In this document: positions 1 through 6,066 of the stretch, piece by piece
How positions within the stretch are numbered: position 1 is the first letter of the stretch
Layout of the letters: each line of letters begins with the position of its first letter
DNA from: Clostridia bacterium
Lineage (GTDB): Bacteria; Bacillota; Clostridia; Oscillospirales; QAKW01
Assembly: GCA_017442025.1 (NCBI GenBank)
Contig: JAFSBD010000062.1
Location: 1 to 6,066, forward strand
Direction: 5' to 3'
DNA: 6,066 nt
The notes under the pieces: generated by a model
What the model saw: only the letters and a program-made list of their open reading frames with translations
What the model was told of the DNA's origin: nothing
Database searches by the model: none
Program-made: the position numbers and the translations under genes

Positions 1-69
1 CCCCAGGCGGGCGAGGAGATCTATCAAGAAATTTTTGCGTTACTGCATCCTGAAAAGAAAGGATCCTAG
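1..69 (+). CDS. C-terminal end of an upstream gene, possibly MurG
   Basis: Frame 1 is open from the window edge and encodes 22 residues ending LLHPEKKGS before a TAG stop at 67-69. The tail has an amphipathic look (AGEEIYQEIFALL), as in the last helix of MurG, the UDP-GlcNAc transferase that makes lipid II, and murG often lies just upstream of divIB/ftsQ in Bacillota. That assignment rests on context and a weak resemblance only; MurA, MurB or another wall gene is possible. Only 6 bases separate its stop from the ftsQ start and the ftsQ ribosome binding site lies within its last codons, so the two are probably co-transcribed. Confidence 0.45.
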   Translation, partial: PQAGEEIYQEIFALLHPEKKGS

Positions 70-75
70 AAGTTT

Positions 76-1050
76 ATGGCCAATAGCGTAGAGCGTTATT
101 ACCAAAAAAAGAAAAGAAGAAAAAGGAAGGCCAAGGTGGTCTTTTTCAGCCTGCTTTTTGTGCTGATGATGCTGACATTGGCCATCCTTTCGGTAACCGT
201 TTTCTTCAATGCAGAGACCATCCTGGTGGAGGGAAATACCCATTATACCGCCGAAGCCATCCTGGAGCAGGGGGGCTTATCGGTGGGGCAGAATTTATTC
301 CGCCTGGATAAGTTTGAAGTGATCGAAAAGATGCAGGAGCTTCCCTATATCAAGACGGTTACCATCCACCGTAAACTGCCGAATACTCTTTCGGTAAAGA
401 TCGTGGAAAACCAGCCCGTTGTCTGGACAAAGACGGCCAACGGCGTAGCGTTGCTCAATGAGGAGTATCGGGTCTTGGAGCTGCTGGATATCCCCGAAGA
501 GATGCTCCCGGCGTTACCTGAAGTATCCATCCCGGAGCAACCGAAGGAAGAAACTACCGGCGATGAAGAGGAGCCGAAGGAAGAGGAAACAAAGGAAGAG
601 GAAACAAAGGAAGAGGAAACAACGGAAGAAGAGTCGGAGGAACCCATGGCGGATGAATCGGAAGAGCCTGCTGAGGAAGAGCCGGTGGTTTATGAGGGGT
701 TGAAGGGTGTTCCCGCCCTGACCCCGCTGACGGCAACTTCTTTGGAGGTGGGCAAGCCTGCGGTCTTTGCGGAAGAAGAGGACTATACCGGTTTTTTGAA
801 GGTGCTTTATGAGAGCTTCACCCAGACCCCCGACCTTCAATGGAATCTTTTGAATGAGGTGCGGTTTACGGCTCGTTATGATATCAAACTGGTCTATAAC
901 GAGCGTATCACCATCGATTTGGGAACGCTGGAGCGGGCCGAGACCAAACTGGAGCTTGCGGCCTATATGCTGAAAGAAAACGGCAGTGCTCAAACTGCAA
1001 TTTTGGATGTTACGGACCCTGAACTTGTCTATTATCGGCCGAAAAAGTGA
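76..1050 (+). CDS. ftsQ: Cell division protein FtsQ/DivIB with acidic insert
   Basis: A 324-residue bitopic divisome protein. In this family FtsQ/DivIB joins FtsL and FtsB/DivIC outside the membrane and helps regulate septal wall synthesis. Seen here: a short basic cytoplasmic tail (about 1-20, KKKRRKRKAK), one membrane helix (about 21-44), then a POTRA domain (about 45-115, with the pattern VEGNTHYTAEAIL...GQNLF...LPYIKTVTIHRKLPNTLSVKIVENQPVV). The beta domain follows and is interrupted at about 151-207 by a highly glutamate-rich low-complexity stretch with three exact KEEET repeats, before resuming at LKGVPALTPL. The C-terminus (about 260-320) has the expected alternating strand pattern. 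The ATG start has AAAGGA at 58-63, 12 bases upstream, so initiation may rely partly on coupling to the preceding gene. A terminator follows directly. The family call is firm; the function of the insert is unknown. Confidence 0.9.
   Translation: MANSVERYYQKKKRRKRKAKVVFFSLLFVLMMLTLAILSVTVFFNAETILVEGNTHYTAEAILEQGGLSVGQNLFRLDKFEVIEKMQELPYIKTVTIHRKLPNTLSVKIVENQPVVWTKTANGVALLNEEYRVLELLDIPEEMLPALPEVSIPEQPKEETTGDEEEPKEEETKEEETKEEETTEEESEEPMADESEEPAEEEPVVYEGLKGVPALTPLTATSLEVGKPAVFAEEEDYTGFLKVLYESFTQTPDLQWNLLNEVRFTARYDIKLVYNERITIDLGTLERAETKLELAAYMLKENGSAQTAILDVTDPELVYYRPKK
577..621 (+). repeat. Perfect 15-bp tandem repeat, three copies, inside ftsQ
   Basis: AAGGAAGAGGAAACA occurs three times head to tail (577-591, 592-606, 607-621) in frame, encoding KEEET x3 at residues 168-182. 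A degenerate continuation (ACGGAAGAAGAG) follows. Because the unit is a multiple of three, slippage would change the length of the acidic linker without breaking the frame. Confidence 0.95.
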
Positions 1051-1053
1051 ATT

Positions 1054-1086
1054 AAAATCCTCCGCCGCAGGGCGGAGGATTTTGTT
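1054..1086 (+). terminator. Rho-independent terminator after ftsQ
   Basis: A perfect 13-bp stem (AAAATCCTCCGCC at 1054-1066 with its complement at 1071-1083) closes a 4-base loop, GCAG. The right arm runs into TTTTGTT. It starts 3 bases after the ftsQ stop. The A-tract on the left arm could make it work in both directions. Confidence 0.9.
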
Positions 1087-1119
1087 CCAAGAATTTCTAT
1101 TGAATTTTAATAAAAACAC

Positions 1120-1148
1120 TTGCAATTAAGGCTATTTAATATTAGAAT
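1120..1148 (+). promoter_or_regulatory. Predicted sigma-A promoter of ftsZ
   Basis: TTGCAA (1120-1125) and TAGAAT (1143-1148) are separated by exactly 17 bases in an AT-rich region downstream of the ftsQ terminator. Transcription would begin near 1155 and give a leader of about 60 nt. The -10 lies within an inverted repeat, TAATATT (1137-1143) / AATATTA (1149-1155). A second perfect pair, AAAACACTT (1113-1121) and AAGTGTTTT (1157-1165), brackets the whole promoter and overlaps the start of the -35. This arrangement could serve as an operator, but it may also be chance in AT-rich DNA. Confidence 0.65.
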
Positions 1149-1199
1149 AATATTATAAGTGTTTTATGGTCAATAAATATGTCTGTTATTAAATAATGC

Positions 1200-1206
1200 A
1201 GGAGGT
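1200..1206 (+). promoter_or_regulatory. Ribosome binding site fixing the GTG start of ftsZ
   Basis: AGGAGGT lies 8 bases before GTG at 1215. This near-consensus site decides the non-ATG start, and no in-frame ATG nearby would preserve the normal FtsZ N-terminus. Confidence 0.85.
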
Positions 1207-1214
1207 ATAAAAGA

Positions 1215-2306
<1,092 letters not shown>

Positions 2307-2316
2307 GAATTAAGAG

Positions 2317-2347
2317 AAGAGCCGATCGTTGCAACGGTCGGCTCTTT
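2317..2347 (+). terminator. Hairpin terminator or attenuator after ftsZ
   Basis: AAGAGCCGATCGTT (2317-2330) pairs with AACGGTCGGCTCTT (2333-2346) over 14 positions, one of them a G-U pair. The innermost pairs must open to form the loop. Only a short U run (UUU then C) follows, so termination may be incomplete. The next gene starts 19 bases later with no obvious promoter in between, so it probably depends on readthrough from ftsZ. Confidence 0.75.
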
Positions 2348-2365
2348 CAAAAAAGGAGAATTGCG

Positions 2366-2833
2366 ATGATTTGTGCGCGATGCGGTACCGAGCATCAGTC
2401 CCCCGATAATATCTGCCCGCGCTGTTTTTATGGCCGGCCTAAGACGGTTAAAGCCCTTCCCCATTGGTTGATCTGGACGATCGTTGTGGGAAGCGTTTCC
2501 ATTGTGGCGATCGTGGTTGGAATGTTACTCGGCTCGATGATCGGGAAGGATCAATCCTGGATCGATGGGGATTGGTGGAGCCAAAAGATCACCCTTCATT
2601 TTGATGCGGACGACCAGACCTTTATTCTGACCAATCGCGATGAAAAGATGACCGGGACCTATACCATCGATAAAGATTCCTTTACCTTGATCCCCAAAGG
2701 CAGCCAATCGAAAGAAGGGTATGTCTATCAATATCAAAAAACCAAAGATCCTACCAAAATTTTGGTCTCCTATTCCTTTGAGGGAAAGCTTCACCGCATG
2801 CTGATGAAGCGGACCGAACTTTTTGTTGATTAA
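2366..2833 (+). CDS. Zinc-ribbon membrane-anchored protein of unknown function
   Basis: A 155-residue protein that I cannot name. The N-terminus carries a zinc-ribbon pattern, C3-x2-C6 and C17-x2-C20, as in the short zinc ribbons found at the start of many Bacillota membrane proteins. One membrane helix follows (about 34-58, LIWTIVVGSVSIVAIVVGML). The remaining 95 residues should lie outside the cell; they start with WIDGDWW and look like a small beta-rich domain with repeated aromatic/threonine strands (ITLHFDADDQTFILTN, GTYTIDKDSFTLIP, YVYQYQ, ILVSYSFEGKLHRMLM). This resembles small lipocalin-like or DUF5640-like 'cost of expression' style folds only in general pattern, so no function is assigned. 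AGGAGAA (2354-2360) lies 5 bases before the ATG. It follows ftsZ by 59 bases across a hairpin and is followed by a terminator. Confidence 0.85.
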   Translation: MICARCGTEHQSPDNICPRCFYGRPKTVKALPHWLIWTIVVGSVSIVAIVVGMLLGSMIGKDQSWIDGDWWSQKITLHFDADDQTFILTNRDEKMTGTYTIDKDSFTLIPKGSQSKEGYVYQYQKTKDPTKILVSYSFEGKLHRMLMKRTELFVD

Positions 2834-2883
2834 AAAAGCTGAAGCGTAAGAAACGCACCCTAAAGGAAATTAAACAAAAAAAG

Positions 2884-2927
2884 AAATCTCTCAATTTGGC
2901 TTTAATAGCTCGATTGAGAGATTTTTT
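2884..2927 (+). terminator. Rho-independent terminator after the zinc-ribbon gene
   Basis: A perfect 12-bp stem (AAATCTCTCAAT at 2884-2895, complement at 2913-2924) encloses a 17-base loop, and the right arm ends in a run of six T (2922-2927). The left arm is preceded by a long A-tract (2875-2882), so it could also act on minus-strand transcripts. Confidence 0.85.
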
Positions 2928-2937
2928 ATGTTTTAAG

Positions 2938-3137
2938 GCGATATGCAAATGCGATATAATTTTGCGAGCAAAATTGCGATATGATATAAATCCCTTTTTC
3001 TCGCTTTTGCATACACCATCGGTGTATGCAAAAGTATATCGCAGAACCGCAAGGTTCTATATCGCACTTTTTAAAGTATATCGCAAATCCCGCCGGGGAT
3101 TTATATCGCTGCCAAGTGTACTTCAGAACACTTGGCA
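2938..3137. repeat. GCGATATA repeat array with palindromic spacers
   Basis: Seven copies of an 7-8-base core occur in 172 bp. GCGATAT(A) reads on the + strand at 2938-2944, 2951-2958 and 2976-2982; the complement TATATCGC lies at 3035-3042, 3058-3065, 3077-3084 and 3102-3109. The gaps between cores, or next to them, are almost all perfect palindromes of unrelated sequence: AATTTTGC/GCAAAATT (2958-2975), a 14-bp stem with a 3-base loop (3004-3034), AGAACC/GGTTCT (3043-3058), ACTTT/AAAGT (3066-3077), AAATCCC/GGGATTT (3085-3102) and TGCCAAGTGT/ACACTTGGCA (3110-3137). Copies left of about 2995 are in one orientation and those to the right in the other. GATATAAATCCC (2983-2994) also pairs at long range with 3096-3107. 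I do not recognise a named family. Confidence 0.85.
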
Positions 3138-3187
3138 AACGCTTCGGCTTTTTCTTTTGTATTCTAATTCGGTGGGCGGGGAAATAT

Positions 3188-3466
3188 ATAAGGTGACAAG
3201 AGGAATCCGAACCTTGTTTTAAAAAGGCGGATTTCCGCTCACCCTTCGTTAAAATACTCGCCAATGCGCCGGCATTGGCTGCGTTTTATGCCTTGATTGA
3301 TCAAAAATCCGCACTTTTTAAAATCTTCGACCTCAAAACAAGGAGATTTTGAGAGATTTTTGTTCATCTTTTTTGCAGATAGGCCGGCGCCTATCAAGAA
3401 AAAATGGGCGAAAAGGTCCGAAATCTCCTGCTTTGAGGCAGGTTCGGATTACTCTTGTCACCTTAT
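3188..3466. mobile_element. 279-bp MITE-like element with 26-bp terminal inverted repeats
   Basis: The ends match as inverted repeats at 25 of 26 positions: 3188-3213 against 3441-3466, with the core AGGTGACAAG...CTTGTCACCT. TA flanks the core on both sides (3189-3190 and 3464-3465), compatible with a TA target duplication, though this also just extends the palindrome. Inside are two further inverted pairs side by side: 3217-3234 with 3305-3323 (one bulged base), and 3331-3349 with 3421-3438 (one mismatch, one bulge). Each ends in a GC-rich hairpin, GCCAATGC/GCATTGGC (3260-3279) and GATAGGC/GCCTATC (3378-3395). Linkers at the centre are only 3, 7 and 2 bases. No convincing gene lies inside. 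A non-autonomous transposon fits best; a structured RNA is the main alternative. Confidence 0.65.
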
Positions 3467-3538
3467 GCAAGGCAATGGTTTAAAGGGGGTATTCGGTTGC
3501 AACATCACCATTCCGAACATCGAGGGGTTTTATATGCC

Positions 3539-4321
3539 ATGATGGTGGTTCTCGGTTTTCTGGCTGTTTTGGGATTGGCGATGGGCGGGTTATATCTTTA
3601 CCATCGGACACCGGATTTCTATACCGCGCTCCAAGGACGGATCCATCGGAGCTTTTATCTTTCCGCGGCCGCCTTGCTGATCTTTTCATCGGTGCTTTAT
3701 ACGCCTTTCTCCTATGGAATTTCCCGCTACTTTATTCTCTCTGCCCGAGGAGAGGCGCGGTTTTCAGCCCTTTTTTATCTCTTCACCCGCCCCGTTTTGC
3801 TCACCAAGGCGACTCTTCTTTCCATCTATAAGAAAATATTTATCCATCTGGAGCGGTTGCTGGCCTTGATGATGGGCGCAATGCTGGAGGTGGGGTTGTT
3901 TTTTTCTTTTTTACTATTCACGGGAGAGGACCTATTTGCGGTAAAAGAAAATCCCTTTTTGCTGGCCGCAGACTTTATGCTTCGCTCTCCCTGGTTGATC
4001 GCTCTTTCGGTGATCCTTTGGATCGGTGTTTTATTCTGGATGCTTTTGAGTTATCTGCGCTATATCCTTTGCAAATATGTTTTGCTTTGCGTGCCCGATG
4101 CAGGGCCTTGGCAGGCGTTGAGGGTGGGGCGGCTTTCTCTGCAGGGCAGGCTGTGGCATACCCTTTTTTTCTATTTGGGCTATGGGGCGCGGTGCATTCT
4201 TTCGATCCTGCCCTTCGGTGGGCGCAGGAAACCCCGCAAATCCTTTTCGGTCTATGCCTGCGAATTGGCGGAGCAGGGGTGGCAGGCCTATTGCCGCAGG
4301 CGTAGTCGTCGCGCAGAATGA
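3539..4321 (+). CDS. Multi-pass membrane protein, weakly DUF975-like
   Basis: A 260-residue integral membrane protein. Hydrophobic segments lie at about 2-20, 40-58, 104-127, 152-173 and 205-225, with a basic tail (RRKPRK, then CRRRSRRAE). The stretch RYILCKYVLLCVPDAGPW followed by QALRVGRLSLQGRLWHTLFF resembles the DUF975 pattern, in which a helix is followed by 'D-x-G/P...A-L-x-x-S...M-x-G' and another helix. That likeness is weak and no function is proposed. The start is uncertain: ATG at 3539 has GAGGGG at 3522-3527 (11 bases upstream), while TTG at 3497 has AAGGGGG at 3483-3489 (7 bases upstream) and would add MQHHHSEHRGVLYA. The frame is open back to 3455, but an upstream TTG there lies inside the terminal repeat of the neighbouring element and is unlikely. 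The gene stands alone between repeat-rich spacers. Confidence 0.8.
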   Translation: MMVVLGFLAVLGLAMGGLYLYHRTPDFYTALQGRIHRSFYLSAAALLIFSSVLYTPFSYGISRYFILSARGEARFSALFYLFTRPVLLTKATLLSIYKKIFIHLERLLALMMGAMLEVGLFFSFLLFTGEDLFAVKENPFLLAADFMLRSPWLIALSVILWIGVLFWMLLSYLRYILCKYVLLCVPDAGPWQALRVGRLSLQGRLWHTLFFYLGYGARCILSILPFGGRRKPRKSFSVYACELAEQGWQAYCRRRSRRAE

Positions 4322-4337
4322 ATCCGCGGTTATATGC

Positions 4338-4366
4338 TTGAATTATCTGTATTATTATGTTATAAT
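4338..4366 (+). promoter_or_regulatory. Predicted extended -10 promoter for the PBP gene
   Basis: TTGAAT (4338-4343) is followed after exactly 17 bases by TATAAT (4361-4366), preceded by TG at 4358-4359 (extended -10). It starts 17 bases after the membrane-protein stop. Transcription from about 4373 would give a leader of about 160 nt containing the later hairpins. The -10 is also the left arm of a perfect 12-bp inverted repeat whose right arm is at 4406-4417. Confidence 0.75.
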
Positions 4367-4500
4367 ATCCGCATAAGGTCTCTATGCACATGATTTTTGT
4401 GCATGGCGGATATTATACGATGTCCAATTTTCTCGCCTGCGAGGCAGGCAACCGAAAATAATGGACAATTATATCAAAACGCTTTGCGTTTATGATATAA
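4361..4500 (+). repeat. Three consecutive hairpins upstream of the PBP gene
   Basis: Hairpin 1 has TATAATATCCGC (4361-4372) with GCGGATATTATA (4406-4417) and an inner stem ATGCACA/TGTGCAT (4384-4404). Hairpin 2 has TGTCCAATTTTC (4421-4432) with an imperfect partner at 4454-4467 and an inner stem GCCTGC/GCAGGC (4435-4449). Hairpin 3 has TTATATCA (4469-4476) with TGATATAA (4493-4500), continued by AAACGC/GCGTTT (4477-4491), making a 14-bp stem with one bulged A and a TTT loop. None has a proper U-tract, so these are not ordinary terminators. Confidence 0.8.
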
Positions 4501-4501
4501 T
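4493..4501 (+). promoter_or_regulatory. Possible second, proximal extended -10 element
   Basis: TGATATAAT (4493-4501) is a TGn-TATAAT match, 32 bases before the PBP start, with no good -35 at 16-18 bases. The 13-base block TGATATAATATCC (4493-4505) repeats the distal promoter block TGTTATAATATCC (4358-4370) with one difference. Confidence 0.4.
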
Positions 4502-4517
4502 ATCCATATCTCTTAAA

Positions 4518-4523
4518 AAGGAG
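4518..4523 (+). promoter_or_regulatory. Ribosome binding site fixing the TTG start of the PBP gene
   Basis: AAGGAG lies 9 bases before TTG at 4533. No in-frame ATG precedes the membrane segment, so this site decides the start. Confidence 0.8.
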
Positions 4524-4532
4524 CGGAATCGA

Positions 4533-6066
4533 TTGAAGCTTTTAAAGAAGATATATAATAAAATCCAAACCCTGCGGAAAGAGCGCAAAGCCAAAGGGGA
4601 AGAGGGGGAGAAAAAACCTCTCACCCCCAAGCAGATCTTCTGGCGCAAATCCCTTAAAGCGGTTTTGCTGACCGGGGTGTTCACCGGCGTTTTTGTCGTC
4701 CTGGCCTTTGGTTGGTTTGCCTTTTTCTATCTGGACGATGAATTCGACCTTTCCCAGGTGGATAGCTCATTGAATTATACCTCGGTGGTCTATGGTTTAA
4801 AGGACGGCGAATATGTTGAGGCGGAAAACCTCCATGCCAGCGAAAACCGCATTTGGGCCAGTATCGATAGCATCCCCAAGGACCTTCAGCATGCTTTTGT
4901 TGCCATCGAGGATGAGCGTTTTTACCGCCATAGCGGCGTGGACTTAAAGCGTACCTTTGCGGCGGTGCTTAACTTTATGAACCCCTCCAGCGGCAAGACC
5001 TTCGGCGGCTCTACCATCACTCAGCAGGTCATCAAGAACCTATCGGGGGATGATGAGCAAACCGTTTCCCGTAAGGTGCAGGAGATCCGCCGCGCCTGGT
5101 ATGTGGAGCGGGAATATAAAAAGGATCAGATCTTAGAGGTCTATCTCAATACCATCTATCTTTCCCAGAGCTGCTATGGGGTGCAAACAGCGGCGGAGCA
5201 TTATTTCAGCAAGAGTCTGGATGAACTGACCCTGCTGGAGTGCGCCTGCATCGCCTCCATTACCAACCTGCCCACCTATTATGATCCTATTTTGAACCCC
5301 GAGAATAATCTGAAGCGTACCCATCTGGTCTTGGATAAGATGGTGGAATGGGAGTATATTACCCAGGAAGAATGCGATGCCGCTAAGAAGGAAAAGATCA
5401 AGCTGAATGTGGGCGGCAGCAATACCAATAAAGAAGGAACGGCGGTCAACAGCTATTTTGTCGATCAGGTGATCGAGGATGTTGTGGATGCGCTGGTGGA
5501 GGAAAAGGGCTATAGCAAGGCCTATGCCCATTCTCTGGTCTATTCCGGCGGTATCCAGATCTATTCCACCATGGATATGGATGTCCAAAAGGCGGTGGAT
5601 AAGATCTTTGAGGAGCGTTCCAATTTTCCCAATATCAAATCGCCCAAAAAGAAAGCGCCTTTGGAGAGTGCCATCGTTGTCATTGATAATGCAACCGGTG
5701 CGATTGCCGGCATGGCCGGCGGTATCGGGGAAAAGACCACCGCCCGCGGCCTTAACCGCGCAACCCAGACCTATCGCCAGCCCGGCTCTTGCATGAAGCC
5801 CATCGGTACCTATGGCCCTGCCATTGAATTTGGCACCACTATCGATGGCGTGCGGGTCGCGCCCGGGATGTTGCTGATGGATGATGCGGTCCGCGAGGAT
5901 GAGGACGGTAAGCCCTGGCCCAAGAACTATGATGAGGTTACCAAAAAAATGATGTCGGTCCAGGCGGCGCTGGATCAATCTAAAAATACCGTTGCCGTTC
6001 GCGTAAATAACGCCCTCGGCGCGCGGACAGCGTTTAATTTCCTGAAAAACAATCTGGGCGTTACCA
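4533..6066 (+). CDS. Class A penicillin-binding protein (PBP1-type), 3' truncated by window
   Basis: The first 511 residues of a bifunctional peptidoglycan synthase: a GT51 glycosyltransferase polymerises lipid II and a transpeptidase domain cross-links the strands outside the membrane. Seen: a basic cytoplasmic tail (1-42), one membrane helix (about 43-67), then GT51 motifs: AFVAIEDERFYRHSGVD (121-137, catalytic-type E126), GGSTITQQVIKNL (158-170), RKVQE (180-184, second conserved Glu), and ILEVYLNTIYL...YGVQTAAEHYF (200-225). The transpeptidase domain begins at about 378 (SAIVVIDNATGAIAGMAGG). The SxxK motif is S419-C-M-K422 in RQPGSCMKP, where the usual form is G-S-x-F-K-P, and the SxN motif is S483-K-N485. 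The KTG motif lies past the window end. It starts with TTG, and its leader carries hairpins. It may be named pbpA, ponA or mrcA, but no specific symbol is justified. Confidence 0.93.
   Translation, partial: MKLLKKIYNKIQTLRKERKAKGEEGEKKPLTPKQIFWRKSLKAVLLTGVFTGVFVVLAFGWFAFFYLDDEFDLSQVDSSLNYTSVVYGLKDGEYVEAENLHASENRIWASIDSIPKDLQHAFVAIEDERFYRHSGVDLKRTFAAVLNFMNPSSGKTFGGSTITQQVIKNLSGDDEQTVSRKVQEIRRAWYVEREYKKDQILEVYLNTIYLSQSCYGVQTAAEHYFSKSLDELTLLECACIASITNLPTYYDPILNPENNLKRTHLVLDKMVEWEYITQEECDAAKKEKIKLNVGGSNTNKEGTAVNSYFVDQVIEDVVDALVEEKGYSKAYAHSLVYSGGIQIYSTMDMDVQKAVDKIFEERSNFPNIKSPKKKAPLESAIVVIDNATGAIAGMAGGIGEKTTARGLNRATQTYRQPGSCMKPIGTYGPAIEFGTTIDGVRVAPGMLLMDDAVREDEDGKPWPKNYDEVTKKMMSVQAALDQSKNTVAVRVNNALGARTAFNFLKNNLGVT

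Larger units (their letters stand above)
2833..3153. repeat. Imperfect 15-bp inverted repeat flanking the terminator and array
   Basis: AAAAAGCTGAAGCGT (2833-2847) is the inverse of ACGCTTCGGCTTTTT (3139-3153) at 14 of 15 positions, the difference being compatible with a G-U pair. Together they bracket the terminator and the whole GCGATATA array. They may be the edges of a single inserted unit of about 320 bp, or a coincidence involving A/T tracts; no target duplication is evident. Confidence 0.4.

Noticed and set aside
514..1125. 203-codon minus-strand frame and serine-rich frame opposite the ftsQ acidic repeat
   Set aside because: Both are generated by the GAA/GAG-rich repeat read backwards (Leu/Phe- and Ser-rich translations).
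2938..3109. CRISPR array
   Set aside because: The repeats are only 7-9 bases and occur in both orientations; the spacers are short palindromes of unequal length. There are no cas genes in view.
2896..3264. Two overlapping frames of about 110 codons on opposite strands in the repeat region
   Set aside because: They run through the terminator, palindromes and terminal repeat. Their translations just restate the repeats.
3455..3538. TTG at 3455 as the start of the membrane protein
   Set aside because: It lies within the terminal inverted repeat with no ribosome binding site before it. The later TTG 3497 or ATG 3539 have GA-rich sites and lead directly into the first membrane helix.
3297..3542. 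81-codon + strand frame inside the MITE-like element
   Set aside because: It reads through internal arms and the terminal repeat. The same G-S-D-x-S-C-H-L string appears outward from both element ends solely because the ends are inverted repeats.
4373..4532. Known riboswitch or T-box leader before the PBP gene
   Set aside because: No T-box AGGGTGG-type motif or recognisable aptamer core, and no terminator with a U-tract, could be found.
5133..5978. 281-codon minus-strand open frame across the PBP gene
   Set aside because: The sense strand encodes conserved GT51 and transpeptidase motifs through the whole region, and the antisense product resembles no known family.

Overview
The window reads as a division and cell-wall locus of a Bacillota bacterium, most likely a member of the class Clostridia. 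The basis is the order cell-wall gene, ftsQ/divIB, ftsZ with no adjacent ftsA, strong AGGAGG-type ribosome binding sites, and the use of GTG and TTG starts. Genus cannot be read from the sequence. All intact genes are on the + strand.

Layout: (1) bases 1-69 hold the last 22 codons of an upstream gene, possibly murG. (2) 76-1050 is ftsQ/divIB, with an unusual glutamate-rich insert that contains a perfect 15-bp tandem repeat. A strong hairpin terminator follows. (3) 1215-2306 is ftsZ, with its own promoter buried in nested inverted repeats, a GTG start and an atypical acidic C-terminal tail. A second hairpin separates it from (4) 2366-2833, a small zinc-ribbon / single-membrane-helix / extracytoplasmic-domain protein of unknown function. 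(5) 2834-3538 is about 700 bp without a convincing gene. It contains a terminator, then an array of GCGATATA repeats separated by perfect palindromes, then a 279-bp element with 26-bp terminal inverted repeats that could fold into a three-way junction. (6) 3539-4321 is a multi-pass membrane protein, weakly DUF975-like, whose upstream region begins inside or directly next to that element. (7) 4322-4532 carries a good extended -10 promoter and three consecutive hairpins. (8) 4533 to the window end is the first 511 codons of a class A penicillin-binding protein with an intact glycosyltransferase domain and the first two transpeptidase motifs.

Working together: FtsZ forms the cytokinetic ring, FtsQ/DivIB is a membrane-spanning divisome protein, and the class A PBP polymerises and cross-links peptidoglycan. 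The zinc-ribbon and multi-pass membrane proteins sit among them but have no assignable role. The terminator and promoter between ftsQ and ftsZ suggest that ftsZ is transcribed largely independently of the upstream wall-gene operon.

The least ordinary content is non-coding: two adjacent, differently built palindromic repeat elements in 2833-3466 and a hairpin-dense leader in front of the PBP gene that shares a TGATATAA-type motif with the first array. No complete new protein system is evident; the repeats are the best candidates for something undescribed.
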